From JBHJHP01 sp042219825 (GTDB lineage: Bacteria > Bacteroidota > Bacteroidia > Bacteroidales > UBA5342), in assembly GCF_042219825.1 (NCBI RefSeq), contig NZ_JBHJHQ010000002.1, positions 372,001-436,000 of the forward strand: DNA of 64,000 bases, read 5' to 3'. The notes beneath the pieces are model-generated. The model did not search any database. It had not been told where the DNA came from and saw nothing but the letters and a program-made list of their open reading frames with translations. Of the stretch, positions 9,648 to 19,107 are shown piece by piece. The number at the start of each line of letters is the position of its first letter. Position 1 is the stretch's first letter. The position numbers and the translations under genes were made by a program.

Positions 9648-10067
9648 CTATTTACCTTTTTTAACCGGGATAATCTTAACGCCGTCATCTTTATCCTTTT
9701 TTTCAGGTTTTAGTTTAACACTGACTTTTTTCCCGATTATTTCGGAAAGATCAATACTACAGGACTGACTGCCGATAAAAGATATTCTCACGGTTTTGTC
9801 TTTAATATTCATTCCATTATCAATGACCAGCTTTGCTTCTCCGTTTACATGGCTAATTGTGCCTTTAAGTGTGTCTGATTCCCGGTTTAACAATACAATA
9901 TTAACCCCGACTAATGGCTCACCATTTTCATAAACAACAAATTCAACCGTGTTTTTAGAAGCTGCTTCGCTAAGAATTTCATACTGACAAGTGTCTGCTT
10001 TTCCGGAATCCGTTTGACTGAATACGGTGAAGCAGATCAGGTTTAAAATAATAATTATGTATTTCAT
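9648..10067 (-). CDS. Secreted protein with carboxypeptidase-regulatory-like domain
   Basis: A 139-residue protein with an N-terminal signal peptide (MKYIIIILNLICFTVFSQ) and a beta-sandwich-like core (FVVYENGEPLVGVNIVLLN, then ISHVNGEAKLVID). This pattern is typical of the carboxypeptidase-D regulatory-like fold common in Bacteroidetes outer-membrane proteins. The C-terminus is a short lysine-rich tail. It may act alone as a small periplasmic domain, or be a remnant of a larger protein. Function unknown. Confidence 0.55.
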   Translation of the reverse strand: MKYIIIILNLICFTVFSQTDSGKADTCQYEILSEAASKNTVEFVVYENGEPLVGVNIVLLNRESDTLKGTISHVNGEAKLVIDNGMNIKDKTVRISFIGSQSCSIDLSEIIGKKVSVKLKPEKKDKDDGVKIIPVKKGK

Positions 10068-10098
10068 TGGTATTGTATTTAGTTAATAATGCATGAAT

Positions 10099-10722
10099 TT
10101 AATCATAACAGCTTTTTATAATGAATATTGAATCATTTTCAAGGGTAGTTTTTTTATTAATATTTGACCAATTAACCATAGAGTCAAATTTTTCCTTTTC
10201 AATTTTAAGATTATAATTCAGAAAATAGAATTCACATCCACCATCATCAATCATTTTATAATTACATGGCTTGGATTTTAATATGTCTTTAAATTCCTGA
10301 TTTATTATGGTTAATTCTCCTGCTCCATGTATGTTATCAGGTTCATGATGTATTTTTTTGATCTCTTTTATTTCAGCATAATTAATCATGATTGTATCAG
10401 AATTTAACGCATAATATATCTTCTCCTTTTTATTTAATTGCATGGAGTTGATAACCTTAATAATCAATACTTCCGATTCTCCGTTTTCCCATTGAGAAAA
10501 GTAATAGTAATAATCGTCAGGAAATTTATCTGGTAGTTTCAGACCTTGAGTCCATATATTGGCATACCACGCCCTGTTCCATTTAATAAATCCGGTTATT
10601 TCTTTATTTTGTTTTGTGGTAATCGTTACATACTTTAATTCCCAACATGCGGTACAATCAGAAAAAATGTTTTGAGTGAAGAGCAATAATGTAAATACTA
10701 GGAAAAGGAGTTTTTTCATCAT
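10099..10722 (-). CDS. Secreted hypothetical protein
   Basis: A 207-residue protein with a signal peptide (KKLLFLVFTLLLFTQNIFS) and a mature region beginning DCTACWELKYVTI. The CTAC pair lies at the new N-terminus and two further Cys follow, so disulfides are possible. I recognise no family. It is AT-rich like its neighbours and ends 31 bases before the next gene downstream, consistent with one transcription unit. Confidence 0.5.
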   Translation of the reverse strand: MMKKLLFLVFTLLLFTQNIFSDCTACWELKYVTITTKQNKEITGFIKWNRAWYANIWTQGLKLPDKFPDDYYYYFSQWENGESEVLIIKVINSMQLNKKEKIYYALNSDTIMINYAEIKEIKKIHHEPDNIHGAGELTIINQEFKDILKSKPCNYKMIDDGGCEFYFLNYNLKIEKEKFDSMVNWSNINKKTTLENDSIFIIKSCYD

Positions 10723-10778
10723 TATATTTTAAGTTAGTTAATGTAATATCATTGTCTATCTATCCTGAAGACTTAAAT

Positions 10779-11026
10779 TCAATGGGATTGCACATTATAA
10801 CTAATGTTTTTCTTCAATTCCATATCCCTAATCAGGTCATCTACAATTGCAGTTGCTTTTTCTACATCTGCACTTTCAACATAAAGATCAATGGCAGATG
10901 TTATATATCCTGCTGTTTTAGAGGAATGAAAATCATTTTTGATGAACAAAGCTATTTCATGCGTTTCCAATTCCTCTTGTAATCAAGTTACCAAACTTCG
11001 CTTCCGTAAATAATCTGATCGTTCAT
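10779..11026 (-). pseudogene. DUF2007-like small protein, apparently frameshifted
   Basis: The 3' part reads LQEELETHEIALFIKND...AIDLYVESADVEKATAIVDDLI, which fits the DUF2007 putative signal-transducing fold (a beta-alpha-beta unit with a helix-rich end). It has no in-frame ATG: a stop codon at 10983-10985 precedes it. In another frame, an ATG at 11026 starts MNDQIIYGSEVW, which resembles the expected N-terminus and ends in TAA (10988-10990). A single frameshift near 10985-10995 would join the two. The domain call is by eye, so treat the break as likely rather than certain. Confidence 0.45.
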
Positions 11027-11086
11027 TCATCTTTTGTGTTATAATTTACTGCATTTATTCAATTACATGCATGAATTTGTTACCTT

Positions 11087-11839
11087 TTACTGGGTTTTGT
11101 TTAAACGTTTTTTATTACCTGTTTTCAAGGTATATTTTAACGTTATTCCAAAATTTCCATACTTATTATAGTCTAATTCATAGTGATTAGGATAATCATT
11201 ATTTAATTGATTTATTGGTTTTATCCATGTGTTAGAGTATGAGAAGGTTATCCCCAACTTATCTGAAATTTTATAATGGTAAAAAAGATATGGTTCAAAT
11301 AAAATTCCTTTTTGGTCTATTACTTTATCCATATCGTTTGAAGACTCAACATAATATACCTTGTAATACGGTGTGAAATTTCCAATGGTAAAAGAAAGTC
11401 CCCAAATTTTATTATGATTTTTAAACGTATTTGTATATTGAAATTTACCTAGTATTGATTGGTAAAAACCTTTATAATTCATTGGTTCATTAAATCCTTC
11501 CTGATATTTCACATTCCCATTACCATAAAAATATCCACCAAGCAGTCTAATGTTTGCTCTTTCATTTATATTAAATCTGTAGCCTGTAAGCAACTGCAGA
11601 TGTATAGTTCCGCTGGATATATAACTGGCATAAGCTTGTGCATGTATTTTATCAGTAAAACCATAAGCAACACTTACGTCTGCGCCAGGAGTGATTAGAA
11701 AGCTGGAAATACTGGCACCAAAATCTAATTCTGTTTCACCTTTTTCTTCAATTAAAATGGGCGGGGCTACTTGCGGAGTATAAAGTGCGCAAGATGATAA
11801 TAACAATATACTAACAATGCAGAATAATTTACCTTTCAT
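11087..11839 (-). CDS. Outer-membrane beta-barrel-like lipoprotein
   Basis: A 250-residue protein with a lipobox (LLSSC, Cys 17) followed by alternating hydrophobic/aromatic strands (VSVAYGFTDKIHAQAYASY, LQLLTGYRFNI, LRLLGGYFYG, LGITFSYSNTWIK). This is the pattern of a small outer-membrane barrel, about 10-12 strands. No specific family is recognised. The last residues are lysine-rich rather than an aromatic barrel end. A 277-base AT-rich gap separates it from the S41 peptidase gene; no gene is seen in that gap. Confidence 0.5.
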   Translation of the reverse strand: MKGKLFCIVSILLLSSCALYTPQVAPPILIEEKGETELDFGASISSFLITPGADVSVAYGFTDKIHAQAYASYISSGTIHLQLLTGYRFNINERANIRLLGGYFYGNGNVKYQEGFNEPMNYKGFYQSILGKFQYTNTFKNHNKIWGLSFTIGNFTPYYKVYYVESSNDMDKVIDQKGILFEPYLFYHYKISDKLGITFSYSNTWIKPINQLNNDYPNHYELDYNKYGNFGITLKYTLKTGNKKRLNKTQ

Positions 11840-12116
11840 GTTTAGTTCGATTACAACTAAATAATGTTACAACCTGTATTCCGTGTAAAGTACCAATCAT
11901 ATTATAAACCGGAATTCAGGTCATTTTAATCATTTCTAAGTCGTTTCGGTTTATTAGAATAAAAGTAGTGAAATCAGGGATGAATGGCAATCCGGAAAAT
12001 ATGTTATAGAGCCTGAAAAATAGTGGGTAGCTGATATTGTATTATTGTTACAGATCAATGCTGTTTTCCACTTTTAATGATCAATTCCATAGACAACACT
12101 TTCATTAACTTCAGTT

Positions 12117-13763
12117 TCATTTTGTTGTTTTAATTAAGTTAAGGGTAAAGTTCATGATAGCATCCCTGTTTTCTATTATGTCATCCTGAGATTGTTCTAT
12201 CGGGTAGTCGGGCATAATTCCTCTTCGGGGATTCATGTTTTTTACGGCAGCTGTATATCTTCTAACACGAGCTGTTCCTACCATAATGCCGGTATTTTTC
12301 AGCGGAGGATAAGTTGCGTTTCCCGTGCAGGTATAGGTTGAACCCATTTCTGAACCTATAAACTTTCCAACCCGGTGATATTTCAATAACCCGCAAAAAT
12401 GTCCAGTTGTTGAAAATCCGTTCCCATCAATTAGAGTAAACAATCTCCCTTTGTAGTGATTAACTGGTTTAGGAACAGGATTGGCAAGTGTGTCATATTT
12501 TCCGTAATGGTCTTCAAAATAGGGTAAGGGCTCTGGTTCGAGATAAGCCCATAAATATGAAGCACAAAAGGGATCTCCACCACTATTACCACGTACATCA
12601 AGAACAAGATTTTTAATGTCATTTTGATTGATAACCAGGAAAACGCTGTCAATGAACTTTTTAAACATATCTACCTGCCCATAGTATCCAAAAGAATTAA
12701 TTGTGAGTATGCCGGTTTGGCTGGCTTCCAATTCCTCAAAATTCAGTTTTGAGACACTTTGTTTTGCGTTATCAATATCTTTTTTGGCAACAGGTTTAAG
12801 ATTAGCCTGCATTTTACGTTGACTTTCAGGAGGAATGTATTCTATAGCGAAAGAATCAGGATAACCATAATAAAGAGCATATTTGACGGAGAAATTTCCA
12901 CTTACTTTGGATAAACGATAGGATGGGTTAAATCCGTCTGCAGAAGTGAGCGACGTGAGTTTGTTTACCAAAACAGGCATCGTGGTTCCGTTGATACTTA
13001 CAATTTCACTTCCGACAGAAATTTGCTGTACTGTATCATAACTACCCTTTACAAATACCTTATTGCTTGAAATACAGAGTTCTAAAGGAAAAAGTTTTTC
13101 CGGTGCAACCTTCCAGTAATCATCAGGAATCCATAAGCTTGAATGGCCACAACCAACTTTTGATATTACTTCAGTCATTTGAATCAGAAAACTTCTGAAA
13201 TTCAGATCAGAATCAATCCTTATGAAGTTTTTGTCGAATATGGAGTCGAGCACGGCTTTTTCTGTATAATCATATAATGCAGGATGTGTAGTTTCAAGAA
13301 TGTTTCGAAACTGCAGATAATCTTCCTGTAATTTCTTTTTACTGAATATAACCGGATAGCTGAAATACTCATTATGGCTGAAACAGGTAACGGGAATTAC
13401 ATTTTCTTCTGTTTTTAATTTATATTTTCTGTTTCCATTATCTTGATTTTTAGGATCAGGTTTCCATTCCCAGAAAGAATAGTCTCCCTTTTTAATCACA
13501 AATTTGTATGATATTGTATCTCCAACGTTTCCTAATTTAAATATGCCGGAATATATGTTTGATTCGGGTAATTTCTTCAACTCATAGTTAGTACCCTCCC
13601 AGTTATTAAATGACCCGGCGACAAACACTTTGTCATTTGATTCAGAAGAAAATAATTCCAGTTTTATCAGGCTGTCAAGATCCAGTTGAAATGTAACACC
13701 AACCTGTCCCCTGGATATAGTTGTTGCAACAAAAAATATTGAAATTATAGTGAGGCTTTTCAT
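12117..13763 (-). CDS. S41-family peptidase with AMPK-type carbohydrate-binding domain
   Basis: A 548-residue secreted protein. After a signal peptide (1-19) comes an AMPK-beta-like glycogen-binding module (about 45-120, with VFVAGSFNNWEG and YKFVIKKGDYSFWEW). Then a PDZ-like region (about 225-300) and a C-terminal S41 tail-specific protease domain: LVLDVRGNSGGDPF is the hallmark strand, and IDGNGFSTTGHF gives the expected nucleophile serine S451. The catalytic lysine usual in CtpA was not assigned. S41 enzymes cleave protein C-termini; a fused starch/glycogen-binding domain is unusual and may only be an E-set protein-protein domain. Monocistronic. Confidence 0.75.
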   Translation of the reverse strand: MKSLTIISIFFVATTISRGQVGVTFQLDLDSLIKLELFSSESNDKVFVAGSFNNWEGTNYELKKLPESNIYSGIFKLGNVGDTISYKFVIKKGDYSFWEWKPDPKNQDNGNRKYKLKTEENVIPVTCFSHNEYFSYPVIFSKKKLQEDYLQFRNILETTHPALYDYTEKAVLDSIFDKNFIRIDSDLNFRSFLIQMTEVISKVGCGHSSLWIPDDYWKVAPEKLFPLELCISSNKVFVKGSYDTVQQISVGSEIVSINGTTMPVLVNKLTSLTSADGFNPSYRLSKVSGNFSVKYALYYGYPDSFAIEYIPPESQRKMQANLKPVAKKDIDNAKQSVSKLNFEELEASQTGILTINSFGYYGQVDMFKKFIDSVFLVINQNDIKNLVLDVRGNSGGDPFCASYLWAYLEPEPLPYFEDHYGKYDTLANPVPKPVNHYKGRLFTLIDGNGFSTTGHFCGLLKYHRVGKFIGSEMGSTYTCTGNATYPPLKNTGIMVGTARVRRYTAAVKNMNPRRGIMPDYPIEQSQDDIIENRDAIMNFTLNLIKTTK

Positions 13764-13924
13764 GACCCGTTTATTTTGAATATTGCCTAAAAGAGCATTT
13801 ATTTTTTTCTGTTGTGCAAAATTATCTGTGTATATAACCAGAATATATTTTTGCAGCTAGTATGAAGGGACATTTTTTAATAAAGTTACAGAAAGACAAT
13901 ATAAAGAACAACCATGAAGGTATG

Positions 13925-15046
13925 TTATTCAGCTTGAAGATGTTCCGGCTGCAAAGTCAGCAGGGAGATTTCGCTGATGGTGCCCAAACGGATGGGAGGG
14001 CCAAAGGTTCCTGCGCCCTGTGATACAAACATGGTAGTGCCGTTATAGTGATGCAGGCCCTGGTTAAACTGAAACATCAGGGCGGCAATATATTTTATGG
14101 GAACCAGTTGTCCTGCATGCGTATGGCCGGAAAGGTACAGGTCCACACCATGTTTGCTGGCATATTTTATACCATCCGGACTGTGGTGCAGCAATACGGT
14201 TGGTTTGCTTTTGTCCGGAGAAAGTTTGTCCAGGGTACTTTTTATAGTGGCATGACCATTTTGTGTATGCACATTAAACGTTTGATCGTCGGCAGCCATA
14301 TGGTTCAGCCCGATAATCTGTAAGTCTTTGAAACCGGTCATGTTGTTTTCAAGCACCTGGATTCCCAATTCACGCAACATGGTTTTAATGGTTTGTACGC
14401 CAGTATATTTATCGTGATTTCCTTCAATAAAACAGACCGGGGCTTTTAAGTCTGTCAACGGTTGCAGATCTTTTTTCGATAAGCGGTAACGGCCGTCGAA
14501 CAGGTCTCCGGTGATAAAGACAATATCGGGATTTTGTGCATTGGTTTTACTGACCAGTTTGTGCAGGAAGCGTTTTCCCCTGAAATGCCCCAGGTGCACA
14601 TCAGACAGGTGCATAGCCCGGACGGTTTGTGTCAATCCTTTAATTGGAATGGTATGATGCGTGACTTTGGTGTTCCATGAATTGAGTGTGCCGGCAAGAT
14701 TGATGCCCAATGTCAGTATCACAACGATAAGCCCGTAAGTGAGCGGTTTAAAGCCGGTAAATAGTCTGAGGATATCCGTTAATATGACCGAAATCAACAG
14801 GTAAAGCATCAATCCCATGGTCATGGCCGCAAGGATATAAATAATATGTCCTGCCAGCGAAACGGAATTGGCTGTAGTAAATACACCAAACATCATAAAT
14901 AATGCCAGTACTGCAAAAACGGGATAAAGCATACGCGTATATGGTATGCTGAAATACCAGTTAAACCGGTGTGTCAGATAGATTACCGCACCTGTAATGA
15001 TGCCTAGAAAAATGGTAAGGAAAATAAATGGAACAATGCTTTTCAT
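13925..15046 (-). CDS. Membrane-anchored metallophosphoesterase (YkuE/YaeI type)
   Basis: 373 residues from ATG 15046, which I prefer to the upstream non-ATG start at 15079. About 120 N-terminal residues form four hydrophobic helices, followed by a calcineurin-like phosphoesterase domain with all five metal motifs: MHLSDVHLG, GDLFDGR, GNHD, HHSPD and SGHTHAGQ. The two-metal site is complete. Related YaeI/YkuE enzymes work at the membrane on phospholipid- or UDP-sugar-type substrates; which one applies here is unknown. Monocistronic. Confidence 0.85.
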   Translation of the reverse strand: MKSIVPFIFLTIFLGIITGAVIYLTHRFNWYFSIPYTRMLYPVFAVLALFMMFGVFTTANSVSLAGHIIYILAAMTMGLMLYLLISVILTDILRLFTGFKPLTYGLIVVILTLGINLAGTLNSWNTKVTHHTIPIKGLTQTVRAMHLSDVHLGHFRGKRFLHKLVSKTNAQNPDIVFITGDLFDGRYRLSKKDLQPLTDLKAPVCFIEGNHDKYTGVQTIKTMLRELGIQVLENNMTGFKDLQIIGLNHMAADDQTFNVHTQNGHATIKSTLDKLSPDKSKPTVLLHHSPDGIKYASKHGVDLYLSGHTHAGQLVPIKYIAALMFQFNQGLHHYNGTTMFVSQGAGTFGPPIRLGTISEISLLTLQPEHLQAE

Positions 15047-15248
15047 TTGTTTGAATTGTGTTCTTTGAATAAACCACAAAGTAACTTAAATGTTCGGTAA
15101 TTACATTCTGAAGAGGAACAGAAGCAATACAAATTTTAAATATGATATAAAAAATCGGACATTATTCTTAATTATCGGTTTTAAAGTTTAATTTAACGCT
15201 GTTTTTGCTTTGGGAACAAAAAGTTTTAATGCCAATACTTTACTCATA

Positions 15249-17192
15249 ATGCGTAGTATATTTCTGATTTTTGCACTGATCCTTGCGGTATCTGTTCATT
15301 CACAACAACAGGTCACTAATCTTACAACGCTCATTATTGATACCGATGGAGCAGCCATCAACAGTAAAGATACATACATCCCGGGAACACTTTATATTTT
15401 AAGTAGTGATCCGGATATAAAAAACGATACTTTACCCATGAAGATACGCGGACGCGGTAATTCCACATGGGGAATGCCCAAAAAACCATTCCGTATTAAA
15501 CTGGATGATGATAAGCACCTTTTGGGAATGAGAGCCAAAAACCGTGATTGGGTATTACTGGCCAATTATGCAGATAAGTCATTGATCCGTAATGCTCTGG
15601 CGTTTAAAATAGGAGAGTGGGTGAATCTTGAATATAATCCCGACTTCAGATTTGTGGACGTGATCCTTAATGGTGATTATGTGGGGAATTACATGTTGAC
15701 CGACCAGGTGGAGGTGGCTAAGAATCGTGTGCCTGTTGAAAAACAGGATACCTCTGTTGTTGCTTTACCTGACCTTTCAGGAGGTTACCTGCTGGAAGTA
15801 GACGGTTTTGCGGACCGTGAACCGGTATGGTTTCAGACTAACCGGGGTGTTAAAACAACAATTAAGTACCCTGATGATGATGATATAAATCCGGAGCAAC
15901 TGGATTATATTAAGACATATATACAGCATTATGAAGATGTTCTGTTCGCAGAAAATTATAAAGATCCGGAGACGGGTTATCGTGCATACAATGACTCCGC
16001 CACGCTGGTAAACTGGTATATTGCTTCCGAACTCACAGGGAACCCTGATTGTTTCTGGAGCACTAACATATATAAGAAGCGTTCGAACGATAAGCTCTTC
16101 TGGGGGCCAATGTGGGATTATGATATTGCGTTCAACAACGACAGCCGTCAGGAAGATGCACAATACAAACTTATGCGTGAAAGTGCGTATAACCCAAGAG
16201 TATGGATCAACCGATTGTGGCAGGACGACTGGTTTGTAAGAGCTGTAGGGAAGCGTTGGGAACAGTTGGTGGAATCCGGCATTTCCGATTCTGTTCAGAA
16301 TTATATTAACGATGCTGCCAACCTGATTGATCAGTCGCAGGTGAGAAACTTTGAACGTTGGAATATATTGCCTGACAAGGTATATCTTGAGCAGTTTTTA
16401 TTTGATACCTGGGAAGAGAATATTGATTTTCTTCGGGATTATATGAAAGAGCGTGTAAGTTTTCTGAACGATAATCTTGCACAGTATGTGGAACCATTTG
16501 TGATTGAAAACTACTATTACGCCATCCGGAATAAGAATTCCAGCCTTGTGATTGATATTAAGGAAACAGATCCAAATGCACTGAATATGTGGGAATTCCT
16601 GGAGGATCAGTTTAGCCAGCAATGGCAGATTGTTGATCTGGGCGATGGAACCGTTCGATTCGAAAACAGACTGTCTGGTTTGGCCATCAAGGGAATGGGT
16701 GTGGGCAACAGCCTGGCGCTTAGTGATATTTCTGAAACTAACGATTCACTGCGTTGGACTCTTGAACCGCTCGGATCTGTAAATCTGTTTGGAATTGTTA
16801 ATGTAGGAACAGGAAACGCCATCGATAATTCCGGAGGAGGGACATCAAATGGCACCCGGACCATTGAATGGGATAATCATATCACATCCAATTTGAATCA
16901 GCAATGGGTATTTGAAAAAATAGAAAGCATTCCATCGGGATTGGCACCTCATACACCACGGTTGAACCTGAGCGTTTACCCGAATCCGGTAAGCCGTCAG
17001 CTGTTTATCTCTTCGGATCAGGCTTTTGCATCGGATTTGTCTTTCAGTATTATGGATGTGAGCGGAAAAGAAGTTAAAGCAGGGCATCTGGTTGGAGAAT
17101 CAATTGATATGTCGCAGTTAGGTTCCGGAATTTATTTCGTAAAATTGTTTACTGAAAACAGATCAGAAGTATTCCGCATTGTTAAGCAATAG
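15249..17192 (+). CDS. CotH-like protein with ricin-type lectin domain and T9SS tail
   Basis: 647 residues from ATG 15249, which gives a good signal peptide (MRSIFLIFALILAVSVHSQ). The N-terminal two-thirds is a CotH domain: MKIRGRGNSTWGMPKKPF, DWVLLANYADKSLIRN and WDYDIAF carry the atypical protein-kinase motifs known from spore-coat CotH. Then comes a ricin-type beta-trefoil region (about 430-560: YYYAIRNKNSSLVID, QQWQIVDLGDG and QQWVFEKI at repeat spacing), and a T9SS type A tail (VYPNPVSRQLFIS...GIYFVKLFTENRSEVF). The protein should be exported to the cell surface. CotH domains phosphorylate proteins; the target is unknown. A membrane protein gene follows 29 bases later. Confidence 0.8.
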   Translation: MRSIFLIFALILAVSVHSQQQVTNLTTLIIDTDGAAINSKDTYIPGTLYILSSDPDIKNDTLPMKIRGRGNSTWGMPKKPFRIKLDDDKHLLGMRAKNRDWVLLANYADKSLIRNALAFKIGEWVNLEYNPDFRFVDVILNGDYVGNYMLTDQVEVAKNRVPVEKQDTSVVALPDLSGGYLLEVDGFADREPVWFQTNRGVKTTIKYPDDDDINPEQLDYIKTYIQHYEDVLFAENYKDPETGYRAYNDSATLVNWYIASELTGNPDCFWSTNIYKKRSNDKLFWGPMWDYDIAFNNDSRQEDAQYKLMRESAYNPRVWINRLWQDDWFVRAVGKRWEQLVESGISDSVQNYINDAANLIDQSQVRNFERWNILPDKVYLEQFLFDTWEENIDFLRDYMKERVSFLNDNLAQYVEPFVIENYYYAIRNKNSSLVIDIKETDPNALNMWEFLEDQFSQQWQIVDLGDGTVRFENRLSGLAIKGMGVGNSLALSDISETNDSLRWTLEPLGSVNLFGIVNVGTGNAIDNSGGGTSNGTRTIEWDNHITSNLNQQWVFEKIESIPSGLAPHTPRLNLSVYPNPVSRQLFISSDQAFASDLSFSIMDVSGKEVKAGHLVGESIDMSQLGSGIYFVKLFTENRSEVFRIVKQ

Positions 17193-17221
17193 GAATATTT
17201 GTTGATCCGGTATTTCTGCTT

Positions 17222-17833
17222 ATGTTCTGGATTAAACTCGGAATATTACTCACCGGCTTTTTGTATGCAGGCTTGTTGCCTCACACGGTAAGAAAAACTC
17301 TGCAGCATGTTGATTTTGATCCCGAAAGACAGACGCTGAGCTTCCTGAGCAATAAGGTGTTGTATGGCGAAAAATTTAAAAAAGGATATAAACGTCTGCT
17401 GCTTGGTGCTGCCTTGTTGAATTACAGTTTTTTCTGGCTCTTGTCGAAACATTACGATCTTGGTGAACATGCCGACTACATGAGGTACATCGATTACAGT
17501 TTCGCATTTCTCACTTTTCTGGCATTTATACCGCACAATATTTATCCGTACAGTTTTAAACACTTAGGGACTACTTTTCAGCGTTTTTTTCATAATGTAT
17601 TTGCAGCCCTGGTTTTTCTTACCTTACCGGTTATGATCATTACTTTTCAGGTAGCGGTGTTGCCGGATAATTATTTTTTGGGCATTGCCGGTTTAGTGAT
17701 AGTGTTTGTCATCGTTATTTCCGTATTTGTATCCGTGGTATTAAATGGGGTCAATGGCATTACGGAGATTCTGTTTATCAATGGCATCAGCATATGGAGC
17801 ATCTTCACCACTATTCTAACCATAATGATCTGA
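17222..17833 (+). CDS. Integral membrane protein of unknown function
   Basis: 203 residues with about six hydrophobic segments (ILLTGFLYAGLLPHTV, LLLGAALLNYSFFWLL, YSFAFLTFLAFIPH, VFAALVFLTLPVMIITF, LGIAGLVIVFVIVISVFVSVVL, GISIWSIFTTILTIM). It belongs to no family I can name. The gene lies 29 bases after the CotH-like gene on the same strand, so the two may be co-transcribed. Confidence 0.55.
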   Translation: MFWIKLGILLTGFLYAGLLPHTVRKTLQHVDFDPERQTLSFLSNKVLYGEKFKKGYKRLLLGAALLNYSFFWLLSKHYDLGEHADYMRYIDYSFAFLTFLAFIPHNIYPYSFKHLGTTFQRFFHNVFAALVFLTLPVMIITFQVAVLPDNYFLGIAGLVIVFVIVISVFVSVVLNGVNGITEILFINGISIWSIFTTILTIMI

Positions 17834-17982
17834 TGAAGTATGAAAAAATAAGATTTGTTCATGATCTTGTCTGAATCCTATTACATTATTCAGCTTCCGT
17901 CAAATGACCGGCAATAACATTATCTCATTTTTGCTCACTTCTGCGCGGCCAGATTTAATTATCGTTCATTGACTTCTACAAT

Positions 17983-18804
17983 ATTGTCACCTCTTCGAGG
18001 TTGCATTGAAATCCTGAAGAAAAATACGTTTATATAGAATTGAAGCAACTCCGAAGGAGTGACAGATTTGTAACCCCGGATGCCATCCGGGGTACAGAAG
18101 TGAAGTCCTTCATTATAACCGTGCAATACCTATACTGTCGTGCTATCGATTTTGTCGGTTATTGGTAGCTGTTGAATGGGAATCAGAATAATAAAATTTT
18201 AGTTGGTTTCTTTCAGCCTGATATGAATCATCCCTCATTGTCATGAACGAAGTGAATTGATAGAGAGGGATCAGTTGTAATGGATTTGCATATTTATATG
18301 AACCAGGGTGAGTCGGATAAGATGATCTTGTAGCTTTAATTTGGCTTCATTGGAAGGACAAGTCGTCTTCAATATCATTGTCACCTCTTCGAGGTTGCAT
18401 TGAAATCCTGAAAAAATATATGCATATGCAAATAAGAAGCAACTCCGAAGGAGTGACAGATTTGTAACCCCGGATGCCATCCGGGGTACAGAAGTGAAGT
18501 CCTTCATTATAACCGTGCAATACCTATACTGTCGTGCTATCGTTTTTGTCGGTTATTGGTAGCTGATGAATGGGAATCAGAATATTAAAATTTTAGTTGG
18601 TTTCTTTCAGCCTGATATGAATCATCCCTCTTTGTCATGAACGAAGTGAATTGATAAAGAGGGATCAGTTGTAATGGATTTGCAAATTTATATGATCCAG
18701 GGTGAGTCGGATAAGATGATCTTGTAGCGTTAATTTGGCTTCATTGGAAGGACAAATCGTCTTCAATATTATTGTCACCTCTTCGAGGTTTCATTGAAAT
18801 CACT
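17983..18804. repeat. Tandem repeat, 394-bp unit, just over two copies
   Basis: The stretch beginning ATTGTCACCTCTTCGAGG occurs at 17983, 18377 and 18771, so the period is 394 bases twice. Units 1 and 2 differ by only scattered changes; the third is cut off after about 30 bases. Each unit holds several small palindromes: CCTC-TTC-GAGG, ACTCC-GAA-GGAGT (18048-18060) and ACCCCGGAT-GCC-ATCCGGGGT (18073-18093; copy at 18467-18487). No believable reading frame crosses a whole unit. This could be a structured RNA element, a transposon relic (MITE) or an array of REP palindromes. Confidence 0.85.
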
Positions 18805-18978
18805 CGAGAATTTGTTCAAAACCAATAATTATGTTGAATAAGCGTTGGATATGCTGCAAATTCAGCGGATTTGCGGGTGGCTTGAACTGATGAAATTAAT
18901 AGCATTAAAAAATTAAATCTCACAGCAGGTTTAGCAAAGGCAGGTTATTTAGCGATTTATTTGCAGCGAGCATTTTTG

Positions 18979-19004
18979 AATACTTTTGATGCTTCAAAAG
19001 TATT
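18979..19004. other. Hairpin in the non-coding region before uxaC
   Basis: AATACTTTTGA and TCAAAAGTATT form a perfect 11-bp stem with a 4-base loop (TGCT). The surrounding 300 bases (18805-19057) hold no gene that I can support. Its role is unknown; it could be a transcription terminator for an upstream unit. Confidence 0.4.
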
Positions 19005-19057
19005 AACTGGGTGAATCCCAAAGGGAGAGGGTGTTAAATCCCTTAAATAATAACAAA

Positions 19058-19085
19058 CAGAGGCCATTCTTTCGAACGGCCTCTG
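19058..19085 (-). terminator. Terminator of lacI-uxaE-uxaC
   Basis: CAGAGGCC (19058-19065) and GGCCTCTG (19078-19085) form an 8-bp GC-rich stem with a 12-base loop. On the minus strand the stem is followed by a T-rich stretch, 22 bases beyond the uxaC stop. Confidence 0.7.
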
Positions 19086-19107
19086 AAATATTTGATCTTA
19101 AAAAAGA

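Noticed and set aside
18271..18507. Open frame inside the 394-bp tandem repeat
   Set aside because: It would span repeat-unit boundaries, is not kept in both copies and has no known domain; the unit looks structural rather than coding.
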